From Achromobacter deleyi (GTDB taxonomy: Bacteria > Pseudomonadota > Gammaproteobacteria > Burkholderiales > Burkholderiaceae_B): a stretch of 64,000 bases of DNA. The stretch lies in the NCBI RefSeq assembly GCF_016127315.1, contig NZ_CP065997.1, positions 744,001 to 808,000 of the forward strand, written 5' to 3'. Within the stretch, counting starts at the first letter, position 1. Each line of letters begins with the position of its first letter. Positions 28,791 to 37,490 of the stretch are shown here, one piece after another. A program made the translations under genes and the position numbers. The notes below the pieces were generated by a model. The model did no database searches, was not told the origin of the DNA, and was given only the letters and a program-made list of their open reading frames with translations.

Positions 28791-30336
28791 AAGCAGCGTC
28801 CGATACCACCGTCCAGATCAGGTATTTCACGCTGGTCGCGGTCGGCTCCCGGCCGGCCAGCGCCGCGTAGTTGCCGGCATCCGACGCCGTGCCCCAGACC
28901 CAGAAGCGCGCCCCGTCGGGCGCCGCGCACAGGCGGGCCTGGAATTCGGCGGCGCTGATCAGCACCTGCTTGCCGACCTGGGGCTCGAACTTGGCGGCGT
29001 CGTAGAGCTCCTTGCGCCAGTTGTCGCGCACCGGCACTTCCGGATTGAGCCAGTCGTCCACCACCCAGATGGGGTTGGGGGCCTTGGCGTACAGCGCCAG
29101 ATCGAACGGATAGGTATGCAGCGACACGAAGGTATCGCCGGGCTGCTGCAACGAGCGGATCTGCGCGGCCAGCGGGCCGGCGCTACCGCGGGCGGAGTGG
29201 GTCGCGATGCCGATGGCCAGCACGCAGATGCCGGCGCCGACGGCGGCGCAGATGCGCACCAGGCGAGGCGTCAGGACATCGTTCTTCTGGCGGGCCGCGG
29301 CGACGATCACCTCCGCCAGCATGAAGGCCAGCGGCGGCAGCGCCGGCAGCACGTAGCCGACCAGCTTGGAGTTGGGCAGCGAGAAGAAGCCCACCACCAC
29401 CACGAACCAGACCAGCGCCAGGCGCCGCAGGTCGCGCTGCGGACCCTCGACCCAGAACGCCTTGCGCAGGATGCCGCCGCCCCACAGGGACCACGGCAGG
29501 CTCAGTCCGACCACCACGGGCAGGTAGAACCAGAACGGCTGGGCGTTGTTGAAACCGGTGGCGGCGAAACGCTGGAAATGCTGGTAGACGAAGAAGTAGT
29601 CGTAGAAGCCGGGGTAGCGGATCTGCATCAGCGCGAACCACGGCACCGCGACCACCGCGAACACCAGCAGCGCGAGCGGCCAGACCAGCGCGCCCAGGCC
29701 GCGCCAGCGGCGGCTCCAGACCAGCCAGACGAACAGGATGGCGCCCGGCAGCACCAGGCCGATCAGGCCCTTGGCCAGCACCGCCAGGCCGGCCAGCGCG
29801 GCGGCGGCCAGCGACATCCAGCGATAGGCCTCGCCGCGCTCGACGCGCAGCACGGTGTCGGCCGCGGCCAGCACGCACAGCGTGATCATGCCGGCGACCA
29901 GCATGTCCAGGTTGGCGAACTGCGAACCGCCGTAGAAGAACGGCACGGTGGCCAGCACCAGCGCGGTCAGCGTCGCGGTGGCGGCGTCGCGGTAGCGCCG
30001 CACGAAGGCATACAGCGCGGCGATCGCGGCCCAGGACGCCAGCAGCGACGGCAGGCGCGCGGCCCACGGATGCACGCCGAACACGGTGAAGGACAGCTCG
30101 GTCAGCCAGTAGTACAGCGGCGGCTTGTGGAAATACGGCATGCCGTCCAGCAGCGGCACCATGTGCGAGCCGCTGCGCAGCATGTCCCAGGCGACGCCCG
30201 CGTAGCGGCCTTCGTCAGGCAGCGTCAGGGGCCGCACCCAGGCCAGGAAGGCCAGCCAGAAGCCAATCGCGAGCAGGAACCTGCCCGCCGGCGGGATCCA
30301 ATCGGAACGCGCCGGCTGTTGCATCGTGGCGGCCAT
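28747..30336 (-). CDS. ArnT-like lipid A glycosyltransferase, LgmB-like
   Basis: This 529-residue membrane protein is a GT83/PMT-family transferase that moves a sugar from an undecaprenyl carrier to lipid A in the periplasm. About twelve hydrophobic segments are visible. The first periplasmic loop has the acidic catalytic motif (LPDEGRYAGVAWDML), followed by MPYFHKPPLYYWL. In Bordetella an ArnT orthologue adds glucosamine to lipid A phosphates and aids resistance to cationic peptides. The start overlaps the upstream glycosyltransferase stop by one base. Confidence 0.88.
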   Translation of the reverse strand: MAATMQQPARSDWIPPAGRFLLAIGFWLAFLAWVRPLTLPDEGRYAGVAWDMLRSGSHMVPLLDGMPYFHKPPLYYWLTELSFTVFGVHPWAARLPSLLASWAAIAALYAFVRRYRDAATATLTALVLATVPFFYGGSQFANLDMLVAGMITLCVLAAADTVLRVERGEAYRWMSLAAAALAGLAVLAKGLIGLVLPGAILFVWLVWSRRWRGLGALVWPLALLVFAVVAVPWFALMQIRYPGFYDYFFVYQHFQRFAATGFNNAQPFWFYLPVVVGLSLPWSLWGGGILRKAFWVEGPQRDLRRLALVWFVVVVGFFSLPNSKLVGYVLPALPPLAFMLAEVIVAAARQKNDVLTPRLVRICAAVGAGICVLAIGIATHSARGSAGPLAAQIRSLQQPGDTFVSLHTYPFDLALYAKAPNPIWVVDDWLNPEVPVRDNWRKELYDAAKFEPQVGKQVLISAAEFQARLCAAPDGARFWVWGTASDAGNYAALAGREPTATSVKYLIWTVVSDAAFKQRVCGGTPKAGS

Positions 30337-31388
30337 CAGTGTGCGACCTTGTCGGTGCGGGCGGCCTGCCCCTGGCGGCGGCGCACGACGAACAGCGGGC
30401 GCCCCTTGACCTCGTCGAAGATGCGGGCGACGTATTCACCCACCACGCCCAGCGAGATCAGATTGACGCCGGCGAAGAACAGCACCGCCGTCACGATGGT
30501 GGTCCAGCCCGATACCGGGTTGCCGGACACGAGGAAGTCGATCACCAGGAAGGCCGCGTAGGCCATCGCCAGCACGGCGAACAGCACGCCGACCAGGCTG
30601 ACCAGGCGCAGCGGCCAGGTGGTGAAGGCGGTCAGGCCGTCCAGCGCCAGCCGCGCCAGGCGCATGCTGCCGAAGCGGCTGTCGCCGTGCATGCGTTCGT
30701 CGGGGGTGTAAGGCAGCGCCTCGCCCTTGAAACCGACCCAGGCGTACAGGCCCTTCATGAAGCGGGTGCGCTCGGGCAGCGCGTTCAGCGCGTCCACCAC
30801 GTTGCGGCTCATCAGGCGGAAGTCGCCGGCGTGGGCCGGCACATCGACGCCGCGGGCGCCGCTCAGCAGCTTGTAGAACCAGCGGGCGCCGGTGCGCTTG
30901 ACCCAGGACTCGTCGCTGCGGGTTTCGCGCACGGCGTAGACCATTTCAGCGCCGGCGGCCCAGCGGGCCAGCATCTGCTCGATCAGCGCGGGCGGATGCT
31001 GCATGTCCGCGTCCAGGCAGATCACGACGTCGCCGGTGGCGCTTTCGAGCCCGGCGCTGAGCGCGGCTTCCTTGCCGAAATTGCGCGACAGCTGCACGTA
31101 GCGGAAGCCATCGTACTGCGACCATTCGGCCATCAGCGCCTCGGTGCCATCGGTGCTGCCGTCATCGGCGACGATGATCTCCCAGCCGGTGCACAACGCC
31201 GACAGCCGGCTGCGCAGCAGCGGCAGCAGCACGCGCAGGTTCTCGCATTCATTCAGGCACGGAATGACGCAGGTGACGCAGGCGTCGTAAGGCACGTTGG
31301 CGGCGGCCGTCCCCCAGACCGCTTCCACGGGAAACGCTTTGGTCAGGACTTGCTGCCCCTGGGGCTCGGACCGGAATTGGATATGCAT
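30336..31388 (-). CDS. GtrB/ArnC-type polyisoprenyl-phosphate glycosyltransferase, LgmA-like
   Basis: The 350-residue GT2 enzyme has VADDGSTDGT and LDADMQHPP for nucleotide-sugar and metal binding (about residues 73-130). Two C-terminal membrane helices (about 255-325) are typical of GtrB/ArnC. It would make undecaprenyl-phosphate-GlcNAc, the donor for the ArnT-like enzyme after deacetylation. It is the first gene of the leftward operon. A 235-bp spacer lies upstream. Function is inferred from family and context. Confidence 0.87.
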   Translation of the reverse strand: MHIQFRSEPQGQQVLTKAFPVEAVWGTAAANVPYDACVTCVIPCLNECENLRVLLPLLRSRLSALCTGWEIIVADDGSTDGTEALMAEWSQYDGFRYVQLSRNFGKEAALSAGLESATGDVVICLDADMQHPPALIEQMLARWAAGAEMVYAVRETRSDESWVKRTGARWFYKLLSGARGVDVPAHAGDFRLMSRNVVDALNALPERTRFMKGLYAWVGFKGEALPYTPDERMHGDSRFGSMRLARLALDGLTAFTTWPLRLVSLVGVLFAVLAMAYAAFLVIDFLVSGNPVSGWTTIVTAVLFFAGVNLISLGVVGEYVARIFDEVKGRPLFVVRRRQGQAARTDKVAH

Positions 31389-31623
31389 GGTGCTCTGAAA
31401 TTGGAATGCGGGACGTTATGCCGGGCAGTATGCGCAAGCCATCGTCGAATTTTCATCAAATGCCACGGCTATAAGACTGGTCGCATTCCGGCGATTCTAG
31501 GGAGCGGCGCCGCCAGGGATATAAAGTCGCGTAAATCTCTGTCCCCGATTTGTGAAGAGACGTGAAAGGGCGTCCCCGCGGGCATCGGTAAAATGCGGGA
31601 AGTTCTTGTTTTCACAGGGTGTT
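31389..31623. promoter_or_regulatory. divergent spacer of the lgm-like operon and the GNAT gene
   Basis: This 235-bp stretch holds no open frame with coding character. It is less GC-rich than its surroundings between about 31430 and 31570 and must contain the promoter of the leftward lipid A operon. GGGATATAAAG (31524-31534) is the only promoter-like element I can point to. I see no clear BvgA-type heptad pair. Confidence 0.4.
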
Positions 31624-32142
31624 ATGCAATATCGAGTCCGCCCCATGCTGGCCGGCGACGTGGACGCCATCCTCGAGGTCCAGGCCGGCGCCTATCCGGG
31701 CTTCCTGCTGGAAAGCGCTGATTTCTTCCTCAACCGGCTGGCGCTGGCGCCCGCGCACTGCTGGGTGGCGCAGGCCGCCGCGCCTGGCGACGGGCTGCTG
31801 GGCTACCTGGTTTCGTACCCGTGGAACGCCGGCCTGCCGCCGACCCTGGACGCGCCGCTGACCACGCTGCCGGAGCCCGCCGACCACTGGTTCCTGCACG
31901 ACTGCGCCGTGGCGCCCTCGGCCCAGGGCCTGGGCGTGGGCCAGGCCCTGCTGCGCACGGCGGCGGGGCACGCCACTCAGGCGGGGCTGCGACGCGCCAG
32001 CCTGGTGTCGCTGGGCTCGGCCGTGGGTTACTGGCTGCGCCACGGCTATGCGCCGGTTGCCGCCGGCGGCCGGGAGCTGGCCGCCAAGCTCGAAGGCTAT
32101 GGCCCGCAGGCCAGTTACATGGCGCGCGCCTTTCCGCTCTGA
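31624..32142 (+). CDS. GNAT-family N-acetyltransferase
   Basis: The 172-residue protein has the GNAT fold with the acetyl-CoA loop VAPSAQGLGVGQALLR (about residues 97-112) and a following helix-strand (RRASLVSLGSAVGYWLRHGY). The ATG at 31624 gives a normal N-terminus (MQYRVRPMLAGDVDAI). Substrate cannot be told. It is upstream of gltS by 60 bp and could be co-transcribed. Confidence 0.85.
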   Translation: MQYRVRPMLAGDVDAILEVQAGAYPGFLLESADFFLNRLALAPAHCWVAQAAAPGDGLLGYLVSYPWNAGLPPTLDAPLTTLPEPADHWFLHDCAVAPSAQGLGVGQALLRTAAGHATQAGLRRASLVSLGSAVGYWLRHGYAPVAAGGRELAAKLEGYGPQASYMARAFPL

Positions 32143-32202
32143 CCTCCCGGGGGCCACGCGCCGCCCCTTTCGTCCGTTGCCCCGCGAGGCACGAAGGTTT
32201 CC

Positions 32203-33411
32203 ATGATTTCACTCTCGCCCGTCCAATCCCTGCTGGCCTGCTGCCTGGTGCTGGCCATCGGCCGCGTCCTGACCACCCGCATCGGCGTGCTGGCGCGCTA
32301 CAGCATCCCGGACCCGATCGTCGGCGGCCTGCTGTTCGCGATCGGCGCCTACGCGCTGTCGACCTGGGGCGGCCACGCCGTGTCCCTGGAAACCAGCATC
32401 AAGCCGACCCTGTTGCTGCTGTTCTTCGGTTGCATCGGCCTGACGGCGAACCTGAAACTGCTGGCCAAGGGCGGCCCGCGGCTGATCGCGTTCCTGCTGG
32501 CGCTGATTCCGTTCCTGGTGCTGCAGAACGCCGTGGGGCTGGGCATGGCCTGGCTGCTGGACATGCACCCGTTGATGGGGCTGCTGGGCGGCACCATCAC
32601 GCTGGTCGGCGGGCACGGCACGGGCGCGGCCTACGCCACCCGCTTCGCCGACGTCAACAACATCCAGGACGTGATGGCGCTGGCCATGACGGCGGCGACG
32701 ATCGGCCTGGTGCTGGGCGGCGTGGTCGGCGGACCGGTCGCGGAATGGCTGATGCGCCGCCACAAGCTGGCCGGCAGCCTGGACCGCCAGTCGGCCGCGA
32801 GCCACGAGGCGCCCGACCTGACCGGAACGCAGCCGCCGTCGACCGCGGCCTCGTTCATCACGTCGATGACCGCCGCCTTCGTCTGCCTGGTGGCGGGCGG
32901 CTACCTCGCCACGCTGGTGGAAGACGCGCCGGTGAGCCTGCCCAATTTCCTCTGGTGCCTGGCGACGGGCGTGCTGATCCGCAACGGCGGCGAGCACCTG
33001 GGCCTGAAGCTGGACGACCGCGCCACCGAGATCATCGGCACCATCACGCTGTCGCTGTTCCTGGCCATGACGATGATGACGCTGGACCTGACCAGCGTGG
33101 CGCGGCTGGCCGGACCGCTGGCGCTGATCCTGGCGGTGCAGACGCTGTTCTGCGCGCTGTATTCGGCCTGGGTGGTATTCCGGTTGCTCAAGAGCGACTA
33201 CGAGGCCGCCATCATGTCGGCTGCGTTCTGCGGCTTCTCGCTGGGCGCCACGGCCACCGCCATCGCCAATATGCAGGCGCTGACGCGGCGCCACGGCCCG
33301 GCGCCGCAGGCCTTCATCGTGGTGCCGGTGACGGGCGCGTTCCTGGTGGACATTCTCAACGTGATCGTCCTGACCTCGTTGATCTCCCTGCCGTTCGTGG
33401 GAGGGATGTGA
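32203..33411 (+). CDS. gltS: sodium/glutamate symporter family protein GltS
   Basis: This 402-residue inner-membrane protein is a GltS-family secondary transporter with two inverted repeats of about five helices. Family features include RYSIPDPIVGGLLF (first repeat), LVGGHGTGAAYATRFADVN and FCGFSLGATATAIANMQALT (second re-entrant loop). GltS imports glutamate with sodium. Its stop codon is two bases before a TAXI-type binding lipoprotein, so the transporter may work with or beside a binding protein, which is unusual for GltS. Confidence 0.92.
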   Translation: MISLSPVQSLLACCLVLAIGRVLTTRIGVLARYSIPDPIVGGLLFAIGAYALSTWGGHAVSLETSIKPTLLLLFFGCIGLTANLKLLAKGGPRLIAFLLALIPFLVLQNAVGLGMAWLLDMHPLMGLLGGTITLVGGHGTGAAYATRFADVNNIQDVMALAMTAATIGLVLGGVVGGPVAEWLMRRHKLAGSLDRQSAASHEAPDLTGTQPPSTAASFITSMTAAFVCLVAGGYLATLVEDAPVSLPNFLWCLATGVLIRNGGEHLGLKLDDRATEIIGTITLSLFLAMTMMTLDLTSVARLAGPLALILAVQTLFCALYSAWVVFRLLKSDYEAAIMSAAFCGFSLGATATAIANMQALTRRHGPAPQAFIVVPVTGAFLVDILNVIVLTSLISLPFVGGM

Positions 33412-33413
33412 CC

Positions 33414-34910
33414 ATGCTGAAGCGATTCCTGCTGCTGGCCCTGTGCCTCCTGCTGGCCGCCTGCGGCCGCGCCCCCGACGCCGACGCGCTGCGCGCCGAC
33501 GTCGAGCGCGGCCTGGCCGCCACCTATGGCGCGGACCTGTTCCGCGTCGACCAGCTCAAGCGCATGGGGTCGGCCGCCGACAGCAGCGCACCTGCTGGAG
33601 AAACCCGCCGCGTGGTCTATTACGACCTGCGGCTGGCGGTGACGCGCGATATCGCGCTGGGTGCCTGGGACCAACCCGGCGCCGCGGCGCTGGTGACCCT
33701 GCTGGGCGCCGGTCCGCGCAGCATCAGCGGCGTGAAATCCAGCGGCAACCAGGCCGGCGACGAGATCGTCGCCCACGCCAGCGCCATCTACCGCAAGGAC
33801 GGCGACGCCTGGACGCTGGTAACCCCGGCCGGCTTCAAGGCCGCCGAGGCGCCGTCGCTGGACACCGGCGCGCCGCCGCCCGTGACGCAGCGGCTGCTCG
33901 ACACGCTGGACCAGATCACCCATTCGGTCGCCTACAGCGCCTCCAGCACGGCGCAGCACGTGGTGCAGCAGGAGCTGGAACGCTCCGTCGCGCGCATCAA
34001 CGGCCGGCTGGCGCGGATGCAGCAGGGCTATCCGCTGGCGGGCGGCCCGGATCGCGGGGAATACGTCACCTTCGCGCGCGCCCTGGGCGCCGTGGGCCAG
34101 GCCCGCCAGATCCGCGTCACGCCGCTGATCACCGGCGGCGGGGCCGAGAACATCGCCCTGCTGCGCAGCGGCGACGCGGTGGTCGGACTGGCTCAGGCCG
34201 ACACCGCCAAGCTGGCGTACGAGGGCCGCGGTCCATTCGCGTCGCAAGGGCCGTTCGCCGGCCTGCGGGCGCTGGGCAGCCTCTATCCCGAAATGGTGCA
34301 CATCGTCGTGCGCGACGACGCCAGGCTGCGCGGCGTGCGTGACCTGAAGGGCAAGAAGATCGCGCTCGGCGCGGAAGGCTCCGCGGTGCGCGCCACGCTC
34401 GAAGCGGTGCTGGCGGCGCATGGCCTGCAGGCCGGACGCGACTACGAGGCGGTGCCCACCCCCTTCACCGCTTCGCTGCCGGCGCTGAACGCCGGTACCA
34501 TCGACGCCGCCGCGCAGGTGATCGGCATTCCCGCCACGCCCTTGCGCGACGCGCTGACCCAGGCGCACCTGAAGCTGCTGCCGCTCGATCCGGCCGCGGT
34601 CAAGGCCCTGGCCGCGCAGGACGACGCGCTGATGCCGCTGGGGATACCGGCGGGCACCTACCCGAACCAGCCCGAACCGGTGGCCACCATCGGCACCGCG
34701 GCGCTGCTGCTGACCACCTCGGACCTGACCCGCGACGAAGCCCTGCAGGTGGTGCGGGCGGTCTACCAGACCGGACAGGACCTGCTGGCCGCCGGTTCGC
34801 CGCAGGGCGCCCAGGTCAACGTCGCCAACGCCCGGCGCGGCCTGACCGTGCCGCTGCACGACGGCGCCGAGGAAGGACTGGCCGCGCTCGAAAATGCCAA
34901 ACCGCGCTGA
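33414..34910 (+). CDS. TAXI-family solute-binding lipoprotein
   Basis: The 498-residue protein has a lipoprotein signal (LLLAACG, Cys about residue 17), an N-terminal region of about 150 residues of unknown role, and a C-terminal TAXI/TRAP-receptor domain (about 215-490) with TPLITGGGAENIALLRSGD and DLKGKKIALGAEGSAVR. TAXI proteins normally deliver substrate to a fused TRAP permease, but no TRAP permease is present. It follows gltS by two bases and so is probably its partner. The extra N-terminal domain is also unusual. Confidence 0.85.
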   Translation: MLKRFLLLALCLLLAACGRAPDADALRADVERGLAATYGADLFRVDQLKRMGSAADSSAPAGETRRVVYYDLRLAVTRDIALGAWDQPGAAALVTLLGAGPRSISGVKSSGNQAGDEIVAHASAIYRKDGDAWTLVTPAGFKAAEAPSLDTGAPPPVTQRLLDTLDQITHSVAYSASSTAQHVVQQELERSVARINGRLARMQQGYPLAGGPDRGEYVTFARALGAVGQARQIRVTPLITGGGAENIALLRSGDAVVGLAQADTAKLAYEGRGPFASQGPFAGLRALGSLYPEMVHIVVRDDARLRGVRDLKGKKIALGAEGSAVRATLEAVLAAHGLQAGRDYEAVPTPFTASLPALNAGTIDAAAQVIGIPATPLRDALTQAHLKLLPLDPAAVKALAAQDDALMPLGIPAGTYPNQPEPVATIGTAALLLTTSDLTRDEALQVVRAVYQTGQDLLAAGSPQGAQVNVANARRGLTVPLHDGAEEGLAALENAKPR

Positions 34911-34952
34911 CCGCGCTTGCGCTTATGATGGCGCTCCCAATCAGGAATCTTC

Positions 34953-35216
34953 ATGAACAAATTCGATCTGCAAAAGAACCAGGCGCTGAAACTGGCCGGC
35001 CAACTCAAGCAAGCCGCCACGCCCGACCGCTTCGGCACCGCCTCCCAGGCGCCTGACCGCCGTGAACAGCGCAAGCTGGATCAGGCCGCCGGCCTGGTGC
35101 CCTTTCCCGTGAAGCTGTCGCAGGCCCAGGCGGACCAGTTGCGCGCCGCCGCCGCCGAACGCGGCGTGAGCACCAACGACATCGTCGCCGAAGCGCTGCA
35201 GAAGGCCCTGGGCTGA
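34953..35216 (+). CDS. small conserved hypothetical protein
   Basis: This is an 87-residue soluble protein without signal or membrane segment. The N-terminal half is helical and polar; the C-terminal part ([16 protein letters not shown], then [14 protein letters not shown]) resembles a short ribbon-helix-helix segment, which suggests DNA binding or an antitoxin-like fold, but this is weak. Its stop overlaps the next start by one base. No partner toxin is visible. Confidence 0.7.
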   Translation: MNKFDLQKNQALKLAGQLKQAATPDRFGTASQAPDRREQRKLDQAAGLVPFPVKLSQAQADQLRAAAAERGVSTNDIVAEALQKALG

Positions 35217-35683
35217 TGCAGATCTGGGTCGACGCGGACGCCTGCCCGGGCGTCATCAAGGACATCCTGTTCCGCGCCGCGCAGCGCTGGCAGGTGTCCC
35301 TGACGCTGGTGGCGAACCAGGCGCTGCACACGCCGCCGTCGCCGCTGATCCGCGCGGTGCAGGTGCCGCGCGGCTTCGACGTGGCCGATGCCCACATCGC
35401 CGAACGCGCGGTGGCGGGCGACCTGGTGATCACGGGCGACATCCCGCTGGCCGCGCAGGTGCTGGAGAAAGGCGCGATGGCGCTGAATCCGCGCGGCGAA
35501 CGCTATTCGCCGGAGACCATCCGCGAACGGCTGGCGGTGCGGGACATGATGGAGGAATTGCGCGCCAGCGGCGTGGACACGGGCGGACCGCCCTCGTTCA
35601 GCCAGGCCGACCGCAAGGCCTTCGCCAACCAGCTCGATACCCTGCTGGCGCGCGCGGCGCGGCTGGCCGCGCCCAAGGCCTGA
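35216..35683 (+). CDS. UPF0178/YaiI-family protein
   Basis: The 155-residue protein matches the YaiI/YqxD family (DUF188) along its full length: [40 protein letters not shown] and the C-terminal [18 protein letters not shown]. The pattern of acidic residues ([16 protein letters not shown]) resembles PIN-like nucleases, but no function is established. The start overlaps the preceding small gene (TGATG), implying coupled translation. Confidence 0.88.
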   Translation: MQIWVDADACPGVIKDILFRAAQRWQVSLTLVANQALHTPPSPLIRAVQVPRGFDVADAHIAERAVAGDLVITGDIPLAAQVLEKGAMALNPRGERYSPETIRERLAVRDMMEELRASGVDTGGPPSFSQADRKAFANQLDTLLARAARLAAPKA

Positions 35684-35714
35684 CCCCGCGCGGGCGGCCT
35701 GCGCCCGCGGGCCG

Positions 35715-35882
35715 TCAATAGAACGTGATGTACGCCTTGTAGATGATGGTGCCAATGGCGGTGATGAGGCCGATGCCCATCAATCCCATGCCGATGTTGC
35801 GGTCCCGCAGTCCAAACCCGAGCAGCATGAGCGCGACGCCCGTGCAGATGATGATCAACATGGTGTTGGTGCTGGGGTGCAT
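35715..35882 (-). CDS. small two-helix membrane protein
   Basis: This 55-residue frame starts at ATG 35882, with GGGAGA nine bases upstream, and ends at TGA 35715. It has two hydrophobic segments (NTMLIIICTGVALMLLGFGL and GMGLMGIGLITAIGTIIY) separated by a short polar turn (RDRN). Codon use and the ribosome site support a real gene. It is too short for many annotation cut-offs. Function is unknown; it stands alone and converges on the yaiI gene. Confidence 0.72.
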   Translation of the reverse strand: MHPSTNTMLIIICTGVALMLLGFGLRDRNIGMGLMGIGLITAIGTIIYKAYITFY

Positions 35883-36148
35883 AGAGGTCTCCCGGTAAAC
35901 GACGCGTTTCTCGTCTCAGCCTGTGTTTGCGTTGGCTTCTGCCGCTGCATCCACATCCGGTCGCCGCGGCCCGGCCTTGCCGGCCGGGACTGCGACTTCA
36001 GCTTCCATCATAGACAACCCTGGGCACGATTGCGCGCAAGCCCGGCGCCGGCGCTTGCGGCATATCAAGGGCGGCGCGAATGGCCGCGCTACTGCCCCCC
36101 GTCCTACTGCCCACGCTCACTGCCCCCCGCGCGACAAACCGGACGCGG
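35883..36148. other. intergenic region left of the IS element
   Basis: These 266 bp lack a convincing reading frame. A strong hairpin is present around 35970-35990 (GCCCGGCC, GGCCGGG). Near 36090-36128 ACTGCCC occurs several times in short order. The region ends with the CGG target duplication of the IS element. I see no promoter or gene I can support. Confidence 0.5.
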
Positions 36149-36176
36149 TGACCCGTCCTGTCCTAGGTTGACACCT
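36149..36176 (+). repeat. IS terminal inverted repeat, left end
   Basis: TGACCCGTCCTG, then a few variable bases, then GGTTGACACCT. It matches the opposite end in inverted orientation and lies directly after the CGG target duplication. This is the orfB-side end of the element. Confidence 0.9.
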
Positions 36177-36199
36177 ACGGGCCGGTATCCGTAGCGATG

Positions 36200-37078
36200 C
36201 TACGGACTGAGCACCCGATGAACTTCATCGGGTGTTTTGCATTGTAGGGACAGGTGTGGGCGCTCGGTGTTGTAGATCTGGACGGACTGCCTGACCATGA
36301 GCCTGGCTTGAGCCAGATCGGCAGGCCTGTGGAGCAACAACTCTCCCTTGAGGATGCCGTTGACCCGCTCGGCCAAGGCATTCTGGTAGCAATCGTAGCC
36401 GTCGGTCATCGAGCAACGAATGCCATGGCGGGTGTGCAGACGCTGGTAATACGTCGAGCAGTACTGGATGCCTCGATCCGAGTGGTGCACCAGCGGTTGG
36501 CTCGAGCGCCGCGAGCGCAACGCCATCTCCAGCGCGCGGCGCACCCCTTCGGTTTGCAGGTTCTCGGCCACGTGATAGCCCACGATCTTGCGCGAGTAGG
36601 CGTCGGTCACCAGGCTCAAGTAGGTGCACCGCTGGGCGGTCGGCAGGTAGGTGATGTCGGCCACCCAGACCTGCTCGGGACCGGTCGCCACCACTTGGCC
36701 TTCGCCTGCCTTGAGCAGGTTCGGGTGGCGCCGGAAGCGGTGATGGCTGTCCGTGGTCTTGTGGTACGCCCGGCGCGGCCGCACCAGCATCCGGGCGCTG
36801 CGCAGGATGTCGAACAGCGCATCGCGCCCTGCCTTGATCCCCGCCTCGCGTAGCGGCTGACGCAGCACGTGATGCAGCTTGCGCGTACCCAGCTTCGGTT
36901 GCCGCACCCGCAGCGCCGTTACCATCGACACCACCTGGCACGCCTGCTGCTGGCGCTCTCGCTCCCTGTGCCTGCTCTTGTAGTAGGCCTGGCGGCTGTG
37001 ACCCATGTATCGGCAAGCCCTTGCCACGCTCAACCCTTGGACGAGCTTTTGCGTGAGGACTTGCCCGAAGGCTTTTTT
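36200..37078 (-). CDS. IS3-family transposase OrfB (DDE catalytic part)
   Basis: This frame encodes the catalytic half of the transposase, made as an OrfAB fusion by -1 frameshifting. DDE residues are visible in WVADITYLP, HHSDRGIQY and NALAERVNGILKGE. An N-terminal helical region contains RACRYMGHSRQAYYK. The frame has no good independent start near 37078; it remains open to 37285 in the region that overlaps orfA. No stop codons or frame breaks interrupt it, so it looks functional. Confidence 0.9.
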   Translation of the reverse strand, partial: KKAFGQVLTQKLVQGLSVARACRYMGHSRQAYYKSRHRERERQQQACQVVSMVTALRVRQPKLGTRKLHHVLRQPLREAGIKAGRDALFDILRSARMLVRPRRAYHKTTDSHHRFRRHPNLLKAGEGQVVATGPEQVWVADITYLPTAQRCTYLSLVTDAYSRKIVGYHVAENLQTEGVRRALEMALRSRRSSQPLVHHSDRGIQYCSTYYQRLHTRHGIRCSMTDGYDCYQNALAERVNGILKGELLLHRPADLAQARLMVRQSVQIYNTERPHLSLQCKTPDEVHRVLSP

Positions 37079-37467
37079 ACGACGCGCACCCCGTAGTCCT
37101 TCTCCAGCACGTTGACCACGGCCTCGAACAACTGCGCTTTCTCGCGCGCCTCCTTGAGCTGCACCTCCAGCTCCTTGATCCTCTGCTCGGGCGTGAGCGC
37201 CTTGCCCTGACGATCCATATCCACTCCTCTGACCGTCGGCAGGCTCCAGCCACTCCAGCCCGGGCGTCCATGCTTGCGCAGCCACACCAGCACTGTCGAC
37301 CGGCCTTGGATCCCATAGCGACGCTGCGCCTCTTTGTACGTCAGCTCGCCTTTTTCCACCTGCTCGACCACCGACAGTTTAAAAGCCAGGCTGTAATCCC
37401 GCTGCGTTCGCTTCATCCTTGATTCCAATTGACTCTCCTTTTCTTCTCTCAAAAAGGTGTCAACCAA
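37030..37467 (-). CDS. IS3-family transposase OrfA
   Basis: The 145-residue protein has a helix-turn-helix (YSLAFKLSVVEQVEKGELTY, EAQRRYGIQGRSTVLVWLRK) for binding the element's ends and a C-terminal leucine-zipper-like coiled coil (IKELEVQLKEAREKAQLFEA). The frame begins inside the right terminal repeat; MKRTQRDY, 17 residues in, is the more likely start (37416). It overlaps orfB and contains the slippery sequence at 37072-37078. Confidence 0.88.
   Translation of the reverse strand: MVDTFLREEKESQLESRMKRTQRDYSLAFKLSVVEQVEKGELTYKEAQRRYGIQGRSTVLVWLRKHGRPGWSGWSLPTVRGVDMDRQGKALTPEQRIKELEVQLKEAREKAQLFEAVVNVLEKDYGVRVVKKPSGKSSRKSSSKG
37072..37078 (-). other. programmed -1 frameshift site of the IS element
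   Basis: On the minus strand the heptamer reads A AAA AAG in the orfA frame (GTA AAA AAG). It fits the X XXY YYZ rule exactly. Slipping back one base joins orfA to the orfB frame (Lys-Lys-Ala) and gives the full transposase. Confidence 0.85.
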
Positions 37468-37482
37468 ATTCAGGACGGGTCA
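37455..37482 (-). repeat. IS terminal inverted repeat, right end
   Basis: Read on the minus strand it is TGACCCGTCCTG, a short variable stretch, then GGTTGACACCT. It lies at the orfA-promoter side, directly before the second CGG copy. Confidence 0.9.
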
Positions 37483-37490
37483 CGGAAAAC

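Larger units (their letters stand above)
36149..37482 (-). mobile_element. complete IS3-family insertion sequence
   Basis: This element of about 1334 bp has imperfect 28-bp terminal inverted repeats (36149-36176 and 37455-37482). Both ends begin TGACCCGTCCTG and share GGTTGACACCT. It is flanked by a 3-bp direct repeat CGG (36146-36148 and 37483-37485). It carries orfA and orfB with a slippery A6G site between them. Intact frames, ends and target duplication suggest recent and possibly active insertion. It sits between a small membrane protein gene and the terminator of tRNA-Val. Confidence 0.93.

Noticed and set aside
35883..36148. Possible disrupted gene split by the IS element
   Set aside because: The flanks 35883-36148 and 37486-37646 do not join into a reading frame after removal of the IS and one target copy that I can recognise.
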